Shown here: positions 43,882-55,435 of the stretch, one piece after another
Numbering within the stretch: position 1 is the first letter of the stretch
Layout: each line of letters starts with the position of its first letter
Source: Hippopus hippopus
Lineage: Eukaryota; Mollusca; Bivalvia; Cardiida; Cardiidae
Length of the DNA: 64,000 nt
NCBI GenBank assembly: GCA_946811185.2
Contig: OX328102.1
Span: 18,229,194 to 18,293,193, forward strand
Reading direction: 5' to 3'
Made by a program: the position numbers and the translations under genes
The notes under the pieces: generated by a model
Seen by the model: the letters and a program-made list of their open reading frames with translations, nothing else
Databases searched by the model: none
Told to the model about the DNA's origin: nothing

Positions 43882-44266
43882 TGAGCCATGCTCTGTGAAA
43901 AAAGGAGGCTTCATGCATCTGCAAAAAGTATCCAGTCAATTGATAGACAAAATGGATTTTATGGATCCATAATTATGTGATGACTTGCTTGGTATAATGT
44001 ATCACAGAGATGTATTAACCCTTTCCCAAACAATCCCTGGTTTTTACAGGTCAGGAATAGAAGCCTTTTGAAAACATTGTGGGAAAAGGAGAAAATGCTG
44101 GTAACCAGCATTTTCTCCTTTTCCCACAATGTTTTCTACCCTATCATATAGAAAAATCATCTTTTTAGCAACTGTTAATTTGTCATCTGCAAAATGCTTT
44201 CAATTTGGTCTGGTCCAAAATTTGCCGTTTGGGAAAGGGTTAAATCTTTTTTTCCCAGAGTATGAC
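43882..44266. mobile_element. M3 element containing an M1 at its TTAA
   Basis: GTGAGCCATGCTCTGTGAAA to CCCAGAGTATGAC. The M3 core hairpin is deleted. An M1 occupies the TTAA of GATGTATTAA. Confidence 0.75.
44015..44243 (-). mobile_element. M1 element with proven TTAA duplication
   Basis: TTAA at 44015-44018 and 44240-44243 brackets a 221-bp element. The bases outside join into an M3 sequence that is unoccupied at 36440. Confidence 0.9.
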
Positions 44267-44354
44267 TAAAATGATTCTAACTACTGTTTTAATTCTAAAG
44301 TTCACAGCTGGCCATCAAATTGGCTGAGACATTGGTTATTTCTAGAAGTCTGAA

Positions 44355-44583
44355 TTAACTCTTTACCAAACAACAAAATTTTAGACTTGTCCAAATTGAA
44401 AGCATTTGCAGATGACAAAATAAATGTGACTCAGAAACTGAAACTTGACTTTAGAAGAGTAGAAAACATTGTGGGAAAAGGAGAAAATGCTGGTAACCAG
44501 CATTTTCTCCTTTTCCCACAATGTTTTCAGAAGGCTTCTTCCTCTGGGTCATAAAAACCAGGGATTGTTTGGTAAAGGGTTAA
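44355..44583 (+). mobile_element. M1 element, full length, loop inverted
   Basis: Arm A left, TTAA both ends, but the loop reads GGTAACC where most arm-A-left copies read GGTTACC. Confidence 0.87.
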
Positions 44584-45126
44584 AACAGAATTCACAATAG
44601 AGCTCTGAGGTCTACAGGCTAAAAATGTCCAATTTATTTAATTGGCACTTCAGCAGTTAAATCTGGCAGGTCCACATAGACACTTAACGTGCAAATAAAT
44701 CAGAGGAAAAGTTCCATCTAGTAATAAAAACCAAAAAAAAAGGAATTCAACTTGCTTTTTTCCTAGAAAAATCTCACGATATTGGAAAATGCAAATCCAA
44801 CATCAGACTGCACCTTTTGTGCAGTTTGATCCTGGTCTATACTGCCGCAATATCCCATTAAGATACATACAAAAGCCAAAGGTTTATGAACTGGATGTTG
44901 AATGAAGACCAAGGTTTGTCTTAATGAAGGGCAAGATAAAATAATGAAATATTTATTTTTGGATGGAAGCAACCTGCACTCTTTTATACAAAGAAATTAA
45001 ATCTCCTCAATTTCTTATCCCTTGATTTCCCAAAAGTGTGATTAGGAAAAAGAAATTTCTACTTCACCAAGACTTGTTAACACTGAATGAACACTGAATG
45101 CAGTTTGTTATCAAAGCTTACAAAAG
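44584..45126. other. no gene seen
   Basis: A decayed M2 stem lies at about 44788-44850 (AATCCAACATCAGACTGCAC / GTGCAGTTTGATCCTGGTCT). Confidence 0.45.
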
Positions 45127-45790
45127 AACATTTGAAGTTTTTCTTCCGATAGAGAAAGCTGAATCTTTTATTGTACAGGCTAATTTTAGACCTCCCAACA
45201 ACTAGCCCAAATTACATAATGACTCAACATTTCCAAAATAGGCTTTTTTGAACAGTATGGAAAGCATCATGGGATAAGGAGTTTACATAGTACAAGCAAT
45301 TGCTCCTATTGCAATAGCTGTTTTTTTCTTCCCCAATATTACAGATAACAGCCTTTATCAAGAAAGAAAATCATGATTATCTTTTTCTTTCTAGAAAAGA
45401 CAAAATATTGAAAAAAAAGAGTGTTTTAATTTATGTTTTAACTTGTACTTCAAGTCTCTATGGAATTATTTCTCATTATTAAAAAAGGACATTTGAACTT
45501 TTCCACCCTATAAAGAAAACTGAATCTTTTATTGCAAAAGCTATTTTCAGACCTTCCAAAAACTATTGCAAATTACATAATGACTCAACATTTCCAAACA
45601 GGAATTTTTTTATAACAGTCTGGAAAGCACCTTGGGAAAAGGAGTCTACTCAGTGCAAGCAATTGCTTCTAATGCAATAGCTGCTTTTTATTCAGTATTA
45701 CAGCTAACAGCCTTTATCATTAAAGAAAACCATAAAAGCCATAATTATCTTTTTCTTTCTCGAAAAGGCTGTGGGCCAAACTATTGAAGA
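45127..45790. repeat. direct duplication, unit about 365 bp
   Basis: 45127-45425 and 45493-45790 share CTGAATCTTTTATTG, AATTACATAATGACTCAACA, AATTGCTxCTAxTGCAATAG and CAGCCTTTATCA. Confidence 0.8.
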
Positions 45791-45798
45791 AAGAGTGT

Positions 45799-45925
45799 TT
45801 TAACCTTTCCAAAACAATCCCGACTTTTAACAACTTCGAAAAAGAAAATTTTTGAAAACATTATGGAAAAGAAAAAAATGCTGCTTACCAGTATTTTCTC
45901 ATGATGTTTTCTTCCCGTCCAAAAA
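45799..45925 (-). mobile_element. M1 element, truncated
   Basis: TTAACCTTTCCAAAACAATC and a decayed hairpin; arm A is missing. Confidence 0.6.
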
Positions 45926-46164
45926 TATATACATTCAATGTGTTGTTTTATGTACAGATATTAATTTATTGTAATAAGTTTAAAAAAGTCTGTATCAAAA
46001 TAAAACACAGTTTAAGGCATGAAAAGTTTTAAGCAATTACTAGATGCCATTTTGCAGAAAATCACTCTGTCCACCAACTTTACGGACATACCTTGTATTG
46101 CAGATTGGGATCAAGTGGTAATCAGTATATACAATACCAGATTATAAAATTGACAAAAACTTAC

Positions 46165-46274
46165 CCCTGTTGTGGGCGCCTCATATCACATCCCCACTCT
46201 GGGACTGAATCTCCCAACAACACAGATGTACAGGTAGCCATACAGTTTGCTATAGAAACCAGGTTGTACCCACC
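46165..46274 (-). CDS. HDAC6: HDAC6-like exon 9, catalytic Tyr loop
   Basis: 110 bp, acceptor TTTCATTTCAG, donor GTAAGT, leaving two bases GG for the next codon. It encodes GGYNLVSIANCMATCTSVLL and then GDSVPEWGCDMRRPQQ. Tyr of GGYN is the transition-state residue of class II deacetylases. The GDPPP-like stretch after LLGD is replaced by a diverged linker of the same length. Confidence 0.92.
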
Positions 46275-46601
46275 CTGAAATGAAAGTAGGTTTACGAAAT
46301 TGTTAAACCACCTTCTTTTAGTTGTATCAGTCTGTTTATCAGAGCTTTTTCATACAAAGAAATCATGGAACAAAACTGGAAAGCTAATACACTAAAATAA
46401 TGTTCTAAATAGCTGATTAAAGAGGGATTATTCAGATTTTTACAATTAAACAAAACTTAAAAGTTTTTATTTTTCACAATGTTTTATTACTGAATTTAGT
46501 AATTCAGTGAGTTAAAGACTGGCAAACCATTGGTTGAAAAGAGAAAGAAGCGCAAGAAAGAAATTTCAAATGGTATTTCCCCAAATGGGATACATAGCTT
46601 T

Positions 46602-46829
46602 TTAACTCTTTCCCAGATGACAAAATTTAGGCTTGTCAAAATCGAAAGCATTTGCAGACATTATTATAGATATGGCTCAGATGATGATATTTGTCTGTGA
46701 GAGGGTAGAAAACATCATGGGAAAATGAGAAAATGCTGGTTACCAGCATTTTCTCCTTTTCCCATAGTGTTTTCTAAAGTCTGTGCCTTTAGAGTCATTT
46801 AAACTCAAGATTGTGTGTTAAAGGGTTAA
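46602..46829 (+). mobile_element. M1 element, full length
   Basis: TTAA both ends. Left stem GGGAAAATGAGAAAATGC, right stem unchanged, so one arm differs. Confidence 0.83.
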
Positions 46830-47138
46830 GATATATATGTATTTAGATATCAGACCAGAATTTCTAGAAAGCTTTCAGAAATTTCACATGATCAATAAGA
46901 CATGTCAATTATATGGTTTTATGTTCAATTAAGAACTATAAGGTCATAATTAATTGATCTCAAAAAGTAAGAGGATTACAAACGACTGCGCTGTTTTTAA
47001 AGCATCAAAATTGCACCATGTTACTGAATGTAATCCTCCAACTTCTTTTCGCTGGCAGAGAAAAACATATTAGTAGTTTTTATCAGCCTTTTAAAAATTT
47101 ATTCAAGCCAAAAAAAAAAACAATTTGAATAGGGCCTT
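46830..47138. other. no gene seen
   Basis: Unique-looking intron sequence between HDAC exons 8 and 9. Confidence 0.5.
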
Positions 47139-47362
47139 TTAACTCTTTACCAAACAACAAAAATTTAGATTCAACCAACTTGAAAGCATTTGCAGACAAC
47201 AAGTTCAGTGTAGCTCAAAATGACGATTTCTTTGAAGAGGAAAAAAACATTGTGGAAAATGGAGAAAACACTGGTTACCAGCATTTTCTCCTTTCTCCTA
47301 ACTTTTTCAATAGCAATCTTTCTCAGGGTCATAAAACAAGGGATTGTGTGGTAAAGGGTTAA
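47139..47362 (+). mobile_element. M1 element, full length
   Basis: TTAA both ends; stems partly mismatched (GGAGAAAACACTGG against CCAGCATTTTCTCC). Confidence 0.83.
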
Positions 47363-47648
47363 AGTCTTACAACTCTCTTCCAAACAACATCAGATTTTGA
47401 CAATAATCAAACACAACCTATACCTCAATAAAACCACATACTGAATATGTATTATATCTTACCAGAAGTATTGAGGTTTTTCAACTGAAACTAAGTTATG
47501 CAGACTGAAAAATGGATAAACTGGCAAGACAAGGCAGCCACAAACCAATATGCCTTCAATATGCCTCCCCCCATCTATTTTCAGGCATTAAGGAAAATGC
47601 AATGTAATCTTCATAAATAAATAGAAACTGCTCTTGACACCTCCCTCT

Positions 47649-47876
47649 TATAACTCTTTACCAAATGACAAAACTTTGGACTCGACTGAATTGAAAGCAT
47701 TTGCAGATGACAATATAAATGTAGCTCAAATGATTATTTTTGTCTATGATAGGATAGAAAATATTGTGGGAAAAGGACAAAATGCTGGTTACCAGCATTT
47801 TCTCCTTTCCCACAATGTTTTCAAAAGGTCTCCTCCTCAGGGTCGTTAAAACACGGGATTGTGTGGTAAAGATTTA
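47649..47876 (+). mobile_element. M1 element, full length
   Basis: Left end TATAACTCTTTACCAAATG; right end GTGTGGTAAAGATTTAA. Confidence 0.82.
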
Positions 47877-48068
47877 AGACATTCTAGTGCCTCTGTTGTT
47901 AAAGTCTTTTGAAACATTAAGATAAATGACAAAAAATGCTCAATCTGAACAATTTCTTTGTAACAATATTTTCAATCTGGCGGTTCCTGAATAAATGCAG
48001 ACCTAAACTGTCTGTCCTGGTGGTGGGTTACAATAAAAACTGTCCATAATAACAAAAATAAATTTTAC

Positions 48069-48158
48069 CTCCAACACCAATACTACTCTCCCATTGGCCA
48101 AACCACTCAACATGTGGGTCATGTGACCATATCCAACAGGTGTTACTTTACAACCTCC
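48069..48158 (-). CDS. HDAC6: HDAC6-like exon 8
   Basis: 90 bp, phase 0, acceptor TCGTTTCAG, donor GTAAAATT. It encodes GGCKVTPVGYGHMTHMLSGL and then ANGRVVLVLE. This is the family segment GGC.V.P.GY.HLTH.L..LA.GR..L.LE that leads into the catalytic tyrosine loop. Confidence 0.93.
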
Positions 48159-48647
48159 CTGAAACGATAAAATTTCAAATTAACATGAAAATAATTTTGT
48201 AAGTTGGTAATGATAGATGACTTTTATTTCTGGTTTTTTAGCTTTTCCCTAAAGTATGCAACTTAAGGGGTATGCCGCATCCTCAAACTGTTACCACATG
48301 TATATAACAGTTGGAAAAACTTGAAACTTGTCAAAATTATAAGCATTTGCCAACAGCTGAAGAAATTATAATTGTAACCAGCATTTCATCCTTTCTGACA
48401 ATGTTTTCTACCATTTGAGGACAAATTCCATAACGTGAGTCTTATGTAATTTGTTGTCTGCCACTGATTTCAATAAGACCTGTTTAAAATTTTGTTGTGT
48501 GGAAAGCACTTGTGCACCTTCAGTACACAGCTTGTGAAAACATAGAGGGTAAATGAACATCATTTTGTGTTAAATCTTCAAACCTCTCTGCATGGTTAAA
48601 TTTATCATGGAAATACTACAAGTAAAGTTAAAAAACAATATAAGTGG

Positions 48648-49125
48648 TGCTCTTTGGATCTGCTAAAAGTATCAATCCAAGGTCAGTCTGCACAATCTGT
48701 GTAGGCTGACCTGGGCTGAAACGTTTTCCTACTGGTGAATTTTCTGCATGTGAAACTGCCAGTATATGTCACGTTTCAGTCGGTTGTTAGACATAATGGT
48801 TTTCATGGATCAAGAATTATGTGACAACTTGCTTGGCTGCTTGCTTTATTGCACCATGGAGATGCATTAACTCTTTACCAAACGACAAAATTTTGGACTA
48901 GTCCATATTGAAAGCATTTGCAGACGACAAAGTAAATGTGAATCAAAAATTGAAATTCGATTTGGGAAGGGTAGAAAATATCGTGGGAAAAGGAGAAAAT
49001 GCTGGTTACCAGCATTTTCTCCTTTTCCCACAATGTTTTCAAAGGCTTTCTTTTTCAGGGTCATTAAAAGTCGGGATTGTGTGGAGATGCATTAGACCCT
49101 CTTTTGCCAGAGGATGGCTCACATA
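48648..49125. mobile_element. M3 element containing an M1
   Basis: GTGGTGCTCTTTGGATCTGC to GCCAGAGGATGGCTCAC. Core GGTCAGTCTGCACAATCTGT / GTAGGCTGACC. An M1 interrupts it at GATGCATTAA. Confidence 0.72.
48867..49083 (+). mobile_element. M1 element with an abnormal right junction
   Basis: Perfect stems. It ends GATTGTGTGG without TAAAGGGTTAA and is followed by a second copy of the host AGATGCATTA. Confidence 0.8.
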
Positions 49126-49372
49126 TTTGACATTCATCGAAACTTCAAGGAGACTACCAAAGCACTAGGAACTAAAGACTCTCATGATTGCCTAAAATTG
49201 CAACCTTCATCAATAAAACAAAGTATGTACTAAGGTTATAAAGGAAAGGGTCAAACAATTGCTATAATTTGACAAAGTTACAGATACTGTTATCATTGCT
49301 ATTTGATTTATGACGATCATGATAATCAGTGTATTGAATAATGGGAGAAAAAAAAATCACTGCACTTTAAGC

Positions 49373-49602
49373 TTAACCCTTTACCACACAATCCTGACTT
49401 TTAATGACCATGAGGAAGAAGACTTTTGAAAACATTGTAGGAAAAGGAGAAAATGCTGGTAGCCAGCATTTTCTCCTTTTCCCACAATGTTTTCTAACCT
49501 ACCAAGAACAAATTTCGTCATTTGGTCAACCTTAAATTTGTCGTCTGCAAATTGCTTTCAATTTGGACATGTCTACATTTTTGTCTTTAGGTAAAGAGTT
49601 AA
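49373..49602 (-). mobile_element. M1 element, full length
   Basis: TTAA both ends; loop GGTAGCC. Confidence 0.86.
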
Positions 49603-49795
49603 CTCATCCTTGAACCCAGTGCCTACATTTCCACGACTTTTTTTGTTCCTATGGTTGAATACTTTTGAAAACTTTGTGTGAGACAGACCTAGCTGCTTGT
49701 ACAGTTACAAATTTTCCCCACAATCTTTTCCATAAAAATTGCAAAAAAACAAAAATGGTTTTCTTTCTTTGTTTGGCAAATGTATAATATGTAAT

Positions 49796-50022
49796 TTAAC
49801 TCTTTACGAAACGACAAAATTTTACACTGGTCCAAAATGAAAGCATTTGCACGCAACAAAATAAATGTGACTCAAAATTGAAATTTGTTTTAAAATAGGG
49901 TAGAAAATAGTGTGGGAAAAGGAGAAAATGCTGGTAACCAGTATTTTCTCCTTTTCCCTAACTGTTTTCAAAAGCCGTCCAGCCCAGAGTCATTAAAACT
50001 CTGAATTGTGTGGAAAATGGTT
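49796..50022 (+). mobile_element. M1 element, loop inverted
   Basis: Arm A left with loop GGTAACC. Right end GGAAAATGGTTAC. Confidence 0.8.
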
Positions 50023-50037
50023 ACCATTTGTACAATA

Positions 50038-52026
50038 AGGGCCAGTTGCATAACAAAGGTTTATTTAAGACTGGAACAAGGCCTAACCCAGGTCTGGGTA
50101 CACCAGGATTTTAACCCAGTTTGCATAAAACTAGTTGAGCACGAGTCTATACAGCCCTAGTCTATCCAGACTAGGTTTAGCTATCCTTCAGGTAGGACTA
50201 GACGATGGGTAGAATTTGGTCAGCGCATTGCTATTGTCTAGACAATAACACCATTCTGCACTTGATTATGCACAATGGAGTCTATATACAGGTTTGAATA
50301 CGCCACTATCCAGTACGATCTGCTGCTGGTGGATCAACATGAAGAGCCGTTACTTTTTTTAAAACTAGATTGTAATCATTTCTGGATTAGAGAATACATA
50401 AATACCACGGTTGACTAAGATCAGACAGCACAGACATATACATGTAGATCTTTGTATATACTGATCGATCTATTTGTTCAATGCCCGTCTAAGTACACTC
50501 CATGATAAGATAAAACAATTGTAGAATTCTTTATGAAATATGAGAATAACTCTTTACCAGACAATAAAATTCTGATCTTGTTCAAATTGAAATTGAAATC
50601 ATTTGCAGAGGTCAAAATGACTGTGGCTCAATGTCTGGAAGACTTGAAAACATTGTTTGATAACATGCTTGGTACGAGAATTTTTTCCTTTTTCCACAGT
50701 GTTTTCAAATCCATCTTCCCAGAAGCCATAAAAACCAGGGCTTATTTTGTAAAGTGTTAAGAAGTGTCTCTGTCCAAAATAATCAACCATCACAGCCTTT
50801 CATGACATTGCAATACATCGGTTGAATTTGTGTGAGGCCTAGATTAAGAATAGATTGCATAGTTGTTGAATACTGGTCTTGCCCTAAACTGTCCTCATTT
50901 TGATCGTAAATGAGAATACTGGGAGGTTCTTAACCTGCATTTGAAACGTATTTATAACCCTTTGATTTATAAAGTCCTATTCTGAGGAAGATAGGAAGAG
51001 TTCATTTATTCTCTTTATCCGGGCAGTTTCATTTTTCCAGAATCTATCCAAAAACAAGTTGCTTAAGCAGCGGAAGGTATGGACTGAGATGTGAGGGCTG
51101 ATGGTTTTCTATATTGTCCAGCCGAATGTAAAGATAAAGGTCAGCAATGCACATATTTAATAATAATTTCGGTCATTGTTCATCTTGTTTACCCATACTA
51201 CATCAGAGATGCTGGTAAGGAAGGTGTCTTCTGCAGATGTAGAACAATTTGGTCAGATAGATATTATGGCAAGTTATCCTAACCACATTAGACTATTACA
51301 CCTGTCCATTGTCAAAAAGATCATTTGTTCCCTTTTTCAGCAGGATGTTTGTAGACGTGTTTGAAAGGAGGGGAAACTTTGCTGGAAAATGGGAATTTCC
51401 TCGTTACGAGCAATGCCTCTTTATCCCACGTTTGCAAATGTATTTTTATATTCTTTTTACTCATTGGTCCAAAGTCCAAAGGTTGACATGAGTTAAAATG
51501 GAAAAAAATTCAACATTATTTCAGACATATCACGGCGACAATTCTAATATTTGAAATGCCCTGGGTTTTCACCTGTACTGGGGTAGGGCTCTGAAGTGTC
51601 TTTCCAAGGACGCTCCTACAAAAAACTCAACGCTTCGAGTAACCATATTGTACCCAAATATTTTTCGTCAGATTTATAACTCATCCTGAGGCAAATTGTC
51701 CAAATCACCCTGCACATGCAATTCCTCATTCTGACATACCGTATCGGATCAAACATAGAATATTGCTTGCTATCTTCTCTTTCTAAAGTGAAATAAGTTA
51801 CGATTTTTACCTTAAACTGGAGCTAAAACCTACCTGTATGCAGGTTTAGATTTCACATGTTACGAGGATAAATTAAACTTGAATTTAAGCTAAACTATAA
51901 TAAAGAAAACCTCTGGGTTTAACTGTTAGTCTGGGACTTAGTAAATTGTGTTTATGCTATGAAATAGCGTAAAACTTGAGTTTAAACTCGAGGTTATCTT
52001 TAAACCTGTATTATGCAACCAGCCCT
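50038..52026. mobile_element. TIR element (about 1.99 kb) with an M1 inside
   Basis: AGGGCCAGTTGCATAACAAA at the left and (reversed) AGGGCTGGTTGCATAATACA at the right, flanked by AATA on both sides. No transposase frame. Short frames within have no motifs. Confidence 0.65.
50546..50760 (+). mobile_element. M1 element, hairpin decayed
   Basis: Arm A left. The stem is reduced (TTTGATAACATGCTTGGTAC). Ends TTGTAAAGTGTTAA. Confidence 0.68.
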
Positions 52027-52153
52027 AATAGTTTAAGCCATTTCTTCCCAAAGAAATTAATTTTTCCTCAGAGTAAGCAACATGACTTTAAAAGGAGAGA
52101 AATACCAGCAATCAGTTCCTATCTTTCAGATGTTTTGCCTCTGAGCCAGTTTT

Positions 52154-52380
52154 ATTACCCTTTACCAAGCTATCCCTGGCTTAAACCACCCTGAAGAAGA
52201 AGCTTTTAGAAAACATTCAGGGAAAAGAAGAATTTGCTGGTAACTAGTACTCTTCTTATCTTGCAATGTTTTCTAGCTTGTCAATGACATAGTCCCTCAT
52301 ATAAACCATACTAAATTTGTCGCCTACAAATGTTTTCATTTTGGACAAGTCTACAATTTTAATACCTGGTACAGAATAAA
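52154..52380 (-). mobile_element. M1 element, diverged
   Basis: TTACCCTTTACCAAGCTATC start; stem GAAGAATTTGCTGGTAACTA. Confidence 0.7.
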
Positions 52381-52440
52381 TTGTTTAAAATTAGCAAGTA
52401 CAGTAATATGTCAATACCATTTACGCCATTAATCACTTAC

Positions 52441-52500
52441 CAGTGGATCACCTATTGCTGAGTCAAAACCTGCAGAAACCAGCACTAAATCTGGAGCAAA
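52441..52500 (-). CDS. HDAC6: HDAC6-like exon 7, third zinc ligand
   Basis: 60 bp, phase 0 to phase 0, acceptor ATATTTCAG, donor GTAAGTG. It encodes FAPDLVLVSAGFDSAIGDPL. Asp of AGFD is the third zinc ligand. The final Leu of GDPL is where polyamine-specific HDAC10 carries its Glu gatekeeper, so the gene is predicted to act on protein lysines. Confidence 0.93.
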
Positions 52501-52724
52501 CTGAAATATAGTGCAATAAGACTAATACATGTATTTAAAACACCTCATAAAATTGTAACGCAATAACTAGAACTGTCACAGGCCCACAAATATCCCAAAC
52601 CACTTGATCATGTGATCAAGAATGTAGTGCTCCTGCAGTAGGCAATCAACCATAGTAAAAATTGAAGGTGAACAGATTTCCATGGTAGGGAGGCCTCTGC
52701 TGAAATATCACCCGAAATGGATAA

Positions 52725-55408
52725 CAAGAGGACCATGATGGTCCTATATCGCTCACCTGAGTACTAAGCAGTAAAGGTCTACAATGAAGATAAAGACCAA
52801 ATATAGAGGTTCAAGGCCAAATGATAATGAAACAAGAGCGGCATATTGTCGCAAGATATGCCCATCCCACCGCCAGTTGTCGAGAAGGTATAATAATTGC
52901 AAAGGGCAGGTAATGCAACGAACATGTTTACCAAGTCTCAAGTCAATGTGACTTGAGACTTCAAAGTTCCATTCCGGACAAGCAAGAAATACTGTAACAA
53001 GAGCGGCAAATTGTCGCAAGATACGCCCGTCCCACCGCCAGTTGTCAAGGGGGGATAATAATCGTAAAGGGCAGGTAGAGGAAAATACTAGTGCAGCAGA
53101 AATCATGTAAGTGATTGAAATAGGCATGAATGTCTCCTCTAATGTTAAGGAAACATGCATATAAAGTTTCAGGTCATTTAAACATGGAAAGACAAAGTTG
53201 TATTGTAGAGAAGCATGAAAAGCTGGAAAAAAAATAATGAATAGGGATTTATTCCAAAAGAGCATTAGGTAAGGTTACGGCTCCAGTGCATTGCACTTTT
53301 CATAACTGCAACAAACATGTTTACCAAGTCTCAAGTCAATTTGACTTGAGGTGACAAAGTTCCGTTCCGGACAAGCAAGAAATACTGTAAAAATATAGAT
53401 CAAAATGAAATTACTCAAAATCCGCGCTAGGTAGAGTTAGTGTTCTTGCCCACTGTACTCCGTAATATTGCAACAAACATGCATACCAAGTTTGAAGTCG
53501 TTCTGACTTGAGGTGACAAAGTTATATTCCGGACAAGCACTAAATGCTTGTAAAAATGACGATCAAAGGGAAATAATTCAAAGACAGCTAGAGGTAGAGT
53601 TACAATTCTTGAGCACTGCACTTCCAAATATTGCAACAAATAAGCATACTATATTTCAAGTCATTCCTACTTAAGATGATGAAGTTATGCTCCTGACAAG
53701 CAAGAAATGCTATAAAAATGAAGATCAAAGGGGAAATAACTCAAAAATCGTGCTAGGAAGAGTTATAGTTCTTGCACACTGCACTCCATAATTTTTCAAC
53801 AATCATGCATACCAAATTTGAAGATGTTCAGACTAAAAATGACAAAGTTATATTCCGGACAAGCAGAAAATGCTATAAAAATGACAATCAAAGGGAAATA
53901 ACTCAAAGACAGCACAAGGTAGAGTTATGGTTCTTTCGCACTACACTCCGTATTATTGCAACAAACACAAATGCCAAGTTTCAAGTCAATCGGACTAGAG
54001 ATGACAAAGTTAAGCTCCGGACAAAGAACAGGACTGTAAAAATGAAGATCAAAGTGGAATTACCCAAAATCCATGCTAGGTAGAGTTATTGTTCTTGCGC
54101 ACTGTACTCTGTAATATTGCAACAAACATGCATACCAAGTTCGAAGTCGTTCTGACTTGAGATGACAATGTTATATTCCAGACAAGCACTAAATGCTGTA
54201 AAAATGACGATCAAAGGGAAATAACTCAAAAACAGCACGAGGGAGAGTTATGGTTCTTTCAAACTGCACTCCGTATTATTGCAACAAACACAAATGCCAA
54301 ATTTCAAGTCAATCTGACTGGCGATGGCAAAGTTATGCTCCAGACAAGCAGAAAATGCTGTAAAAATGACAATCAAAGGGAAATAACTCAAAGACAGCAC
54401 GAGGTAGAGTTATTGTTCTTTCACACTGCACTCCCCATTATTGCAACAAACACAAATACCAAGTTTCAAGTCAATCGGACTGGAGATGAGAAAGTTATGC
54501 TCCGGACAAAGAACTATTCTATACAACTTTCTAATTCAAGGGCAAATAACTCCAGTCGTTCTGGTCAGATCAGACCCATAATCAAACTCAACCGAGATCT
54601 TATGGTCATAAATATTTTGACCAAGTTTGATGCTGATTGGTTAAAAATTGTAGATGCTAGAGTGTAAACAAAGTCAAATATAGCAATTTTTCTTATTCAA
54701 GGGCAAATAACTCCAGTTGTTGTCGTCCGATTAGACCCATAATCAAACTCATCCCAGATCTTATGGTCATATATATCTTTACCAAGTTTGGTGCTGATTG
54801 GTTGATATTTGTAGATGCTAGAGTGTAAACAAAGTCAAATATAGCAATTTTTCTAATTCAAGGGCAAATAACTCCAGTTGTTGTCGTCCGATTAGACCCA
54901 TTATCGAACTCATCCGAGATCTTATAGTCATATATATTTTGACCAAGTTTGGTGCTGATTGGTTAATAATTGTAGATGCTAGAGTGTAAACAAAGTCAAA
55001 TATAGCAATTTTTCTTATTCAAGGGCAAATAACTCCAGGTGTTCTGGTCCGATTAGACCCATAATCGAACTCATCCGAGATCATATGGTCATATATATTT
55101 TGACCAAGTTTGATGCTGATTGGTTGATATTTGTAGATGCTAGAGTGTAAACAAAGTCAAATATAGCAATTTTTCTAATTCAAGGGCAAATAACTCCAGT
55201 CGTTCTGGTCCGATTAGACCCATAATCGAACTCATCTGAGATCTTATGGTCATATATATTTTGACCAATTTTGGTGCTGATTGGTTAATATTTGTAGATG
55301 CTAGAGTGTAAACAAAAAAATGTGAACGGACGGACGGACGACGGACGCCGACGGACGGTGAGTGATCACAATAGCTCATCCTGAGCACTTTGTGCTCAGG
55401 TGAGCTAA
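52725..55408 (+). mobile_element. element C, Helitron-like with two internal satellites (2684 bp)
   Basis: Starts CAAGAGGACCATGATGGTCC (palindrome GGACCATGATGGTCC) and ends with the hairpin CCTGAGCACTTTGTGCTCAGG, written here in two parts CCTGAGCACTT and TGTGCTCAGG, followed by TGAGCTAA. Satellite 1 (about 52900-54520) has units of 150-170 bp (CATACCAAGTTTGAAGTCG, CTCCGGACAAG, ATCAAAGGGAAATAACTC). Satellite 2 (about 54535-55315) has five units of 155 bp (TTCAAGGGCAAATAACTCCA, GATTAGACCCATAATCGAAC, TTGTAGATGCTAGAGTGTAA). An ACGGACGG-rich tract at 55325-55360 precedes the 3' hairpin. It sits in the intron between HDAC exons 6 and 7. Frames of up to 170 codons here are repeat sequence. Confidence 0.82.
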
Positions 55409-55435
55409 AAACTGTAGGAGGATAAAAGGACAAAG

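Noticed and set aside
52753..53265. Minus-strand frame of 170 codons
   Set aside because: Lies in element C and repeats the same peptide phrase twice (LLxLLDNWRWDG), following the satellite unit. No domain.
54335..54667. Plus-strand frame of 110 codons with repeated phrases
   Set aside because: Reads satellites 1 and 2 of element C; not conserved protein.
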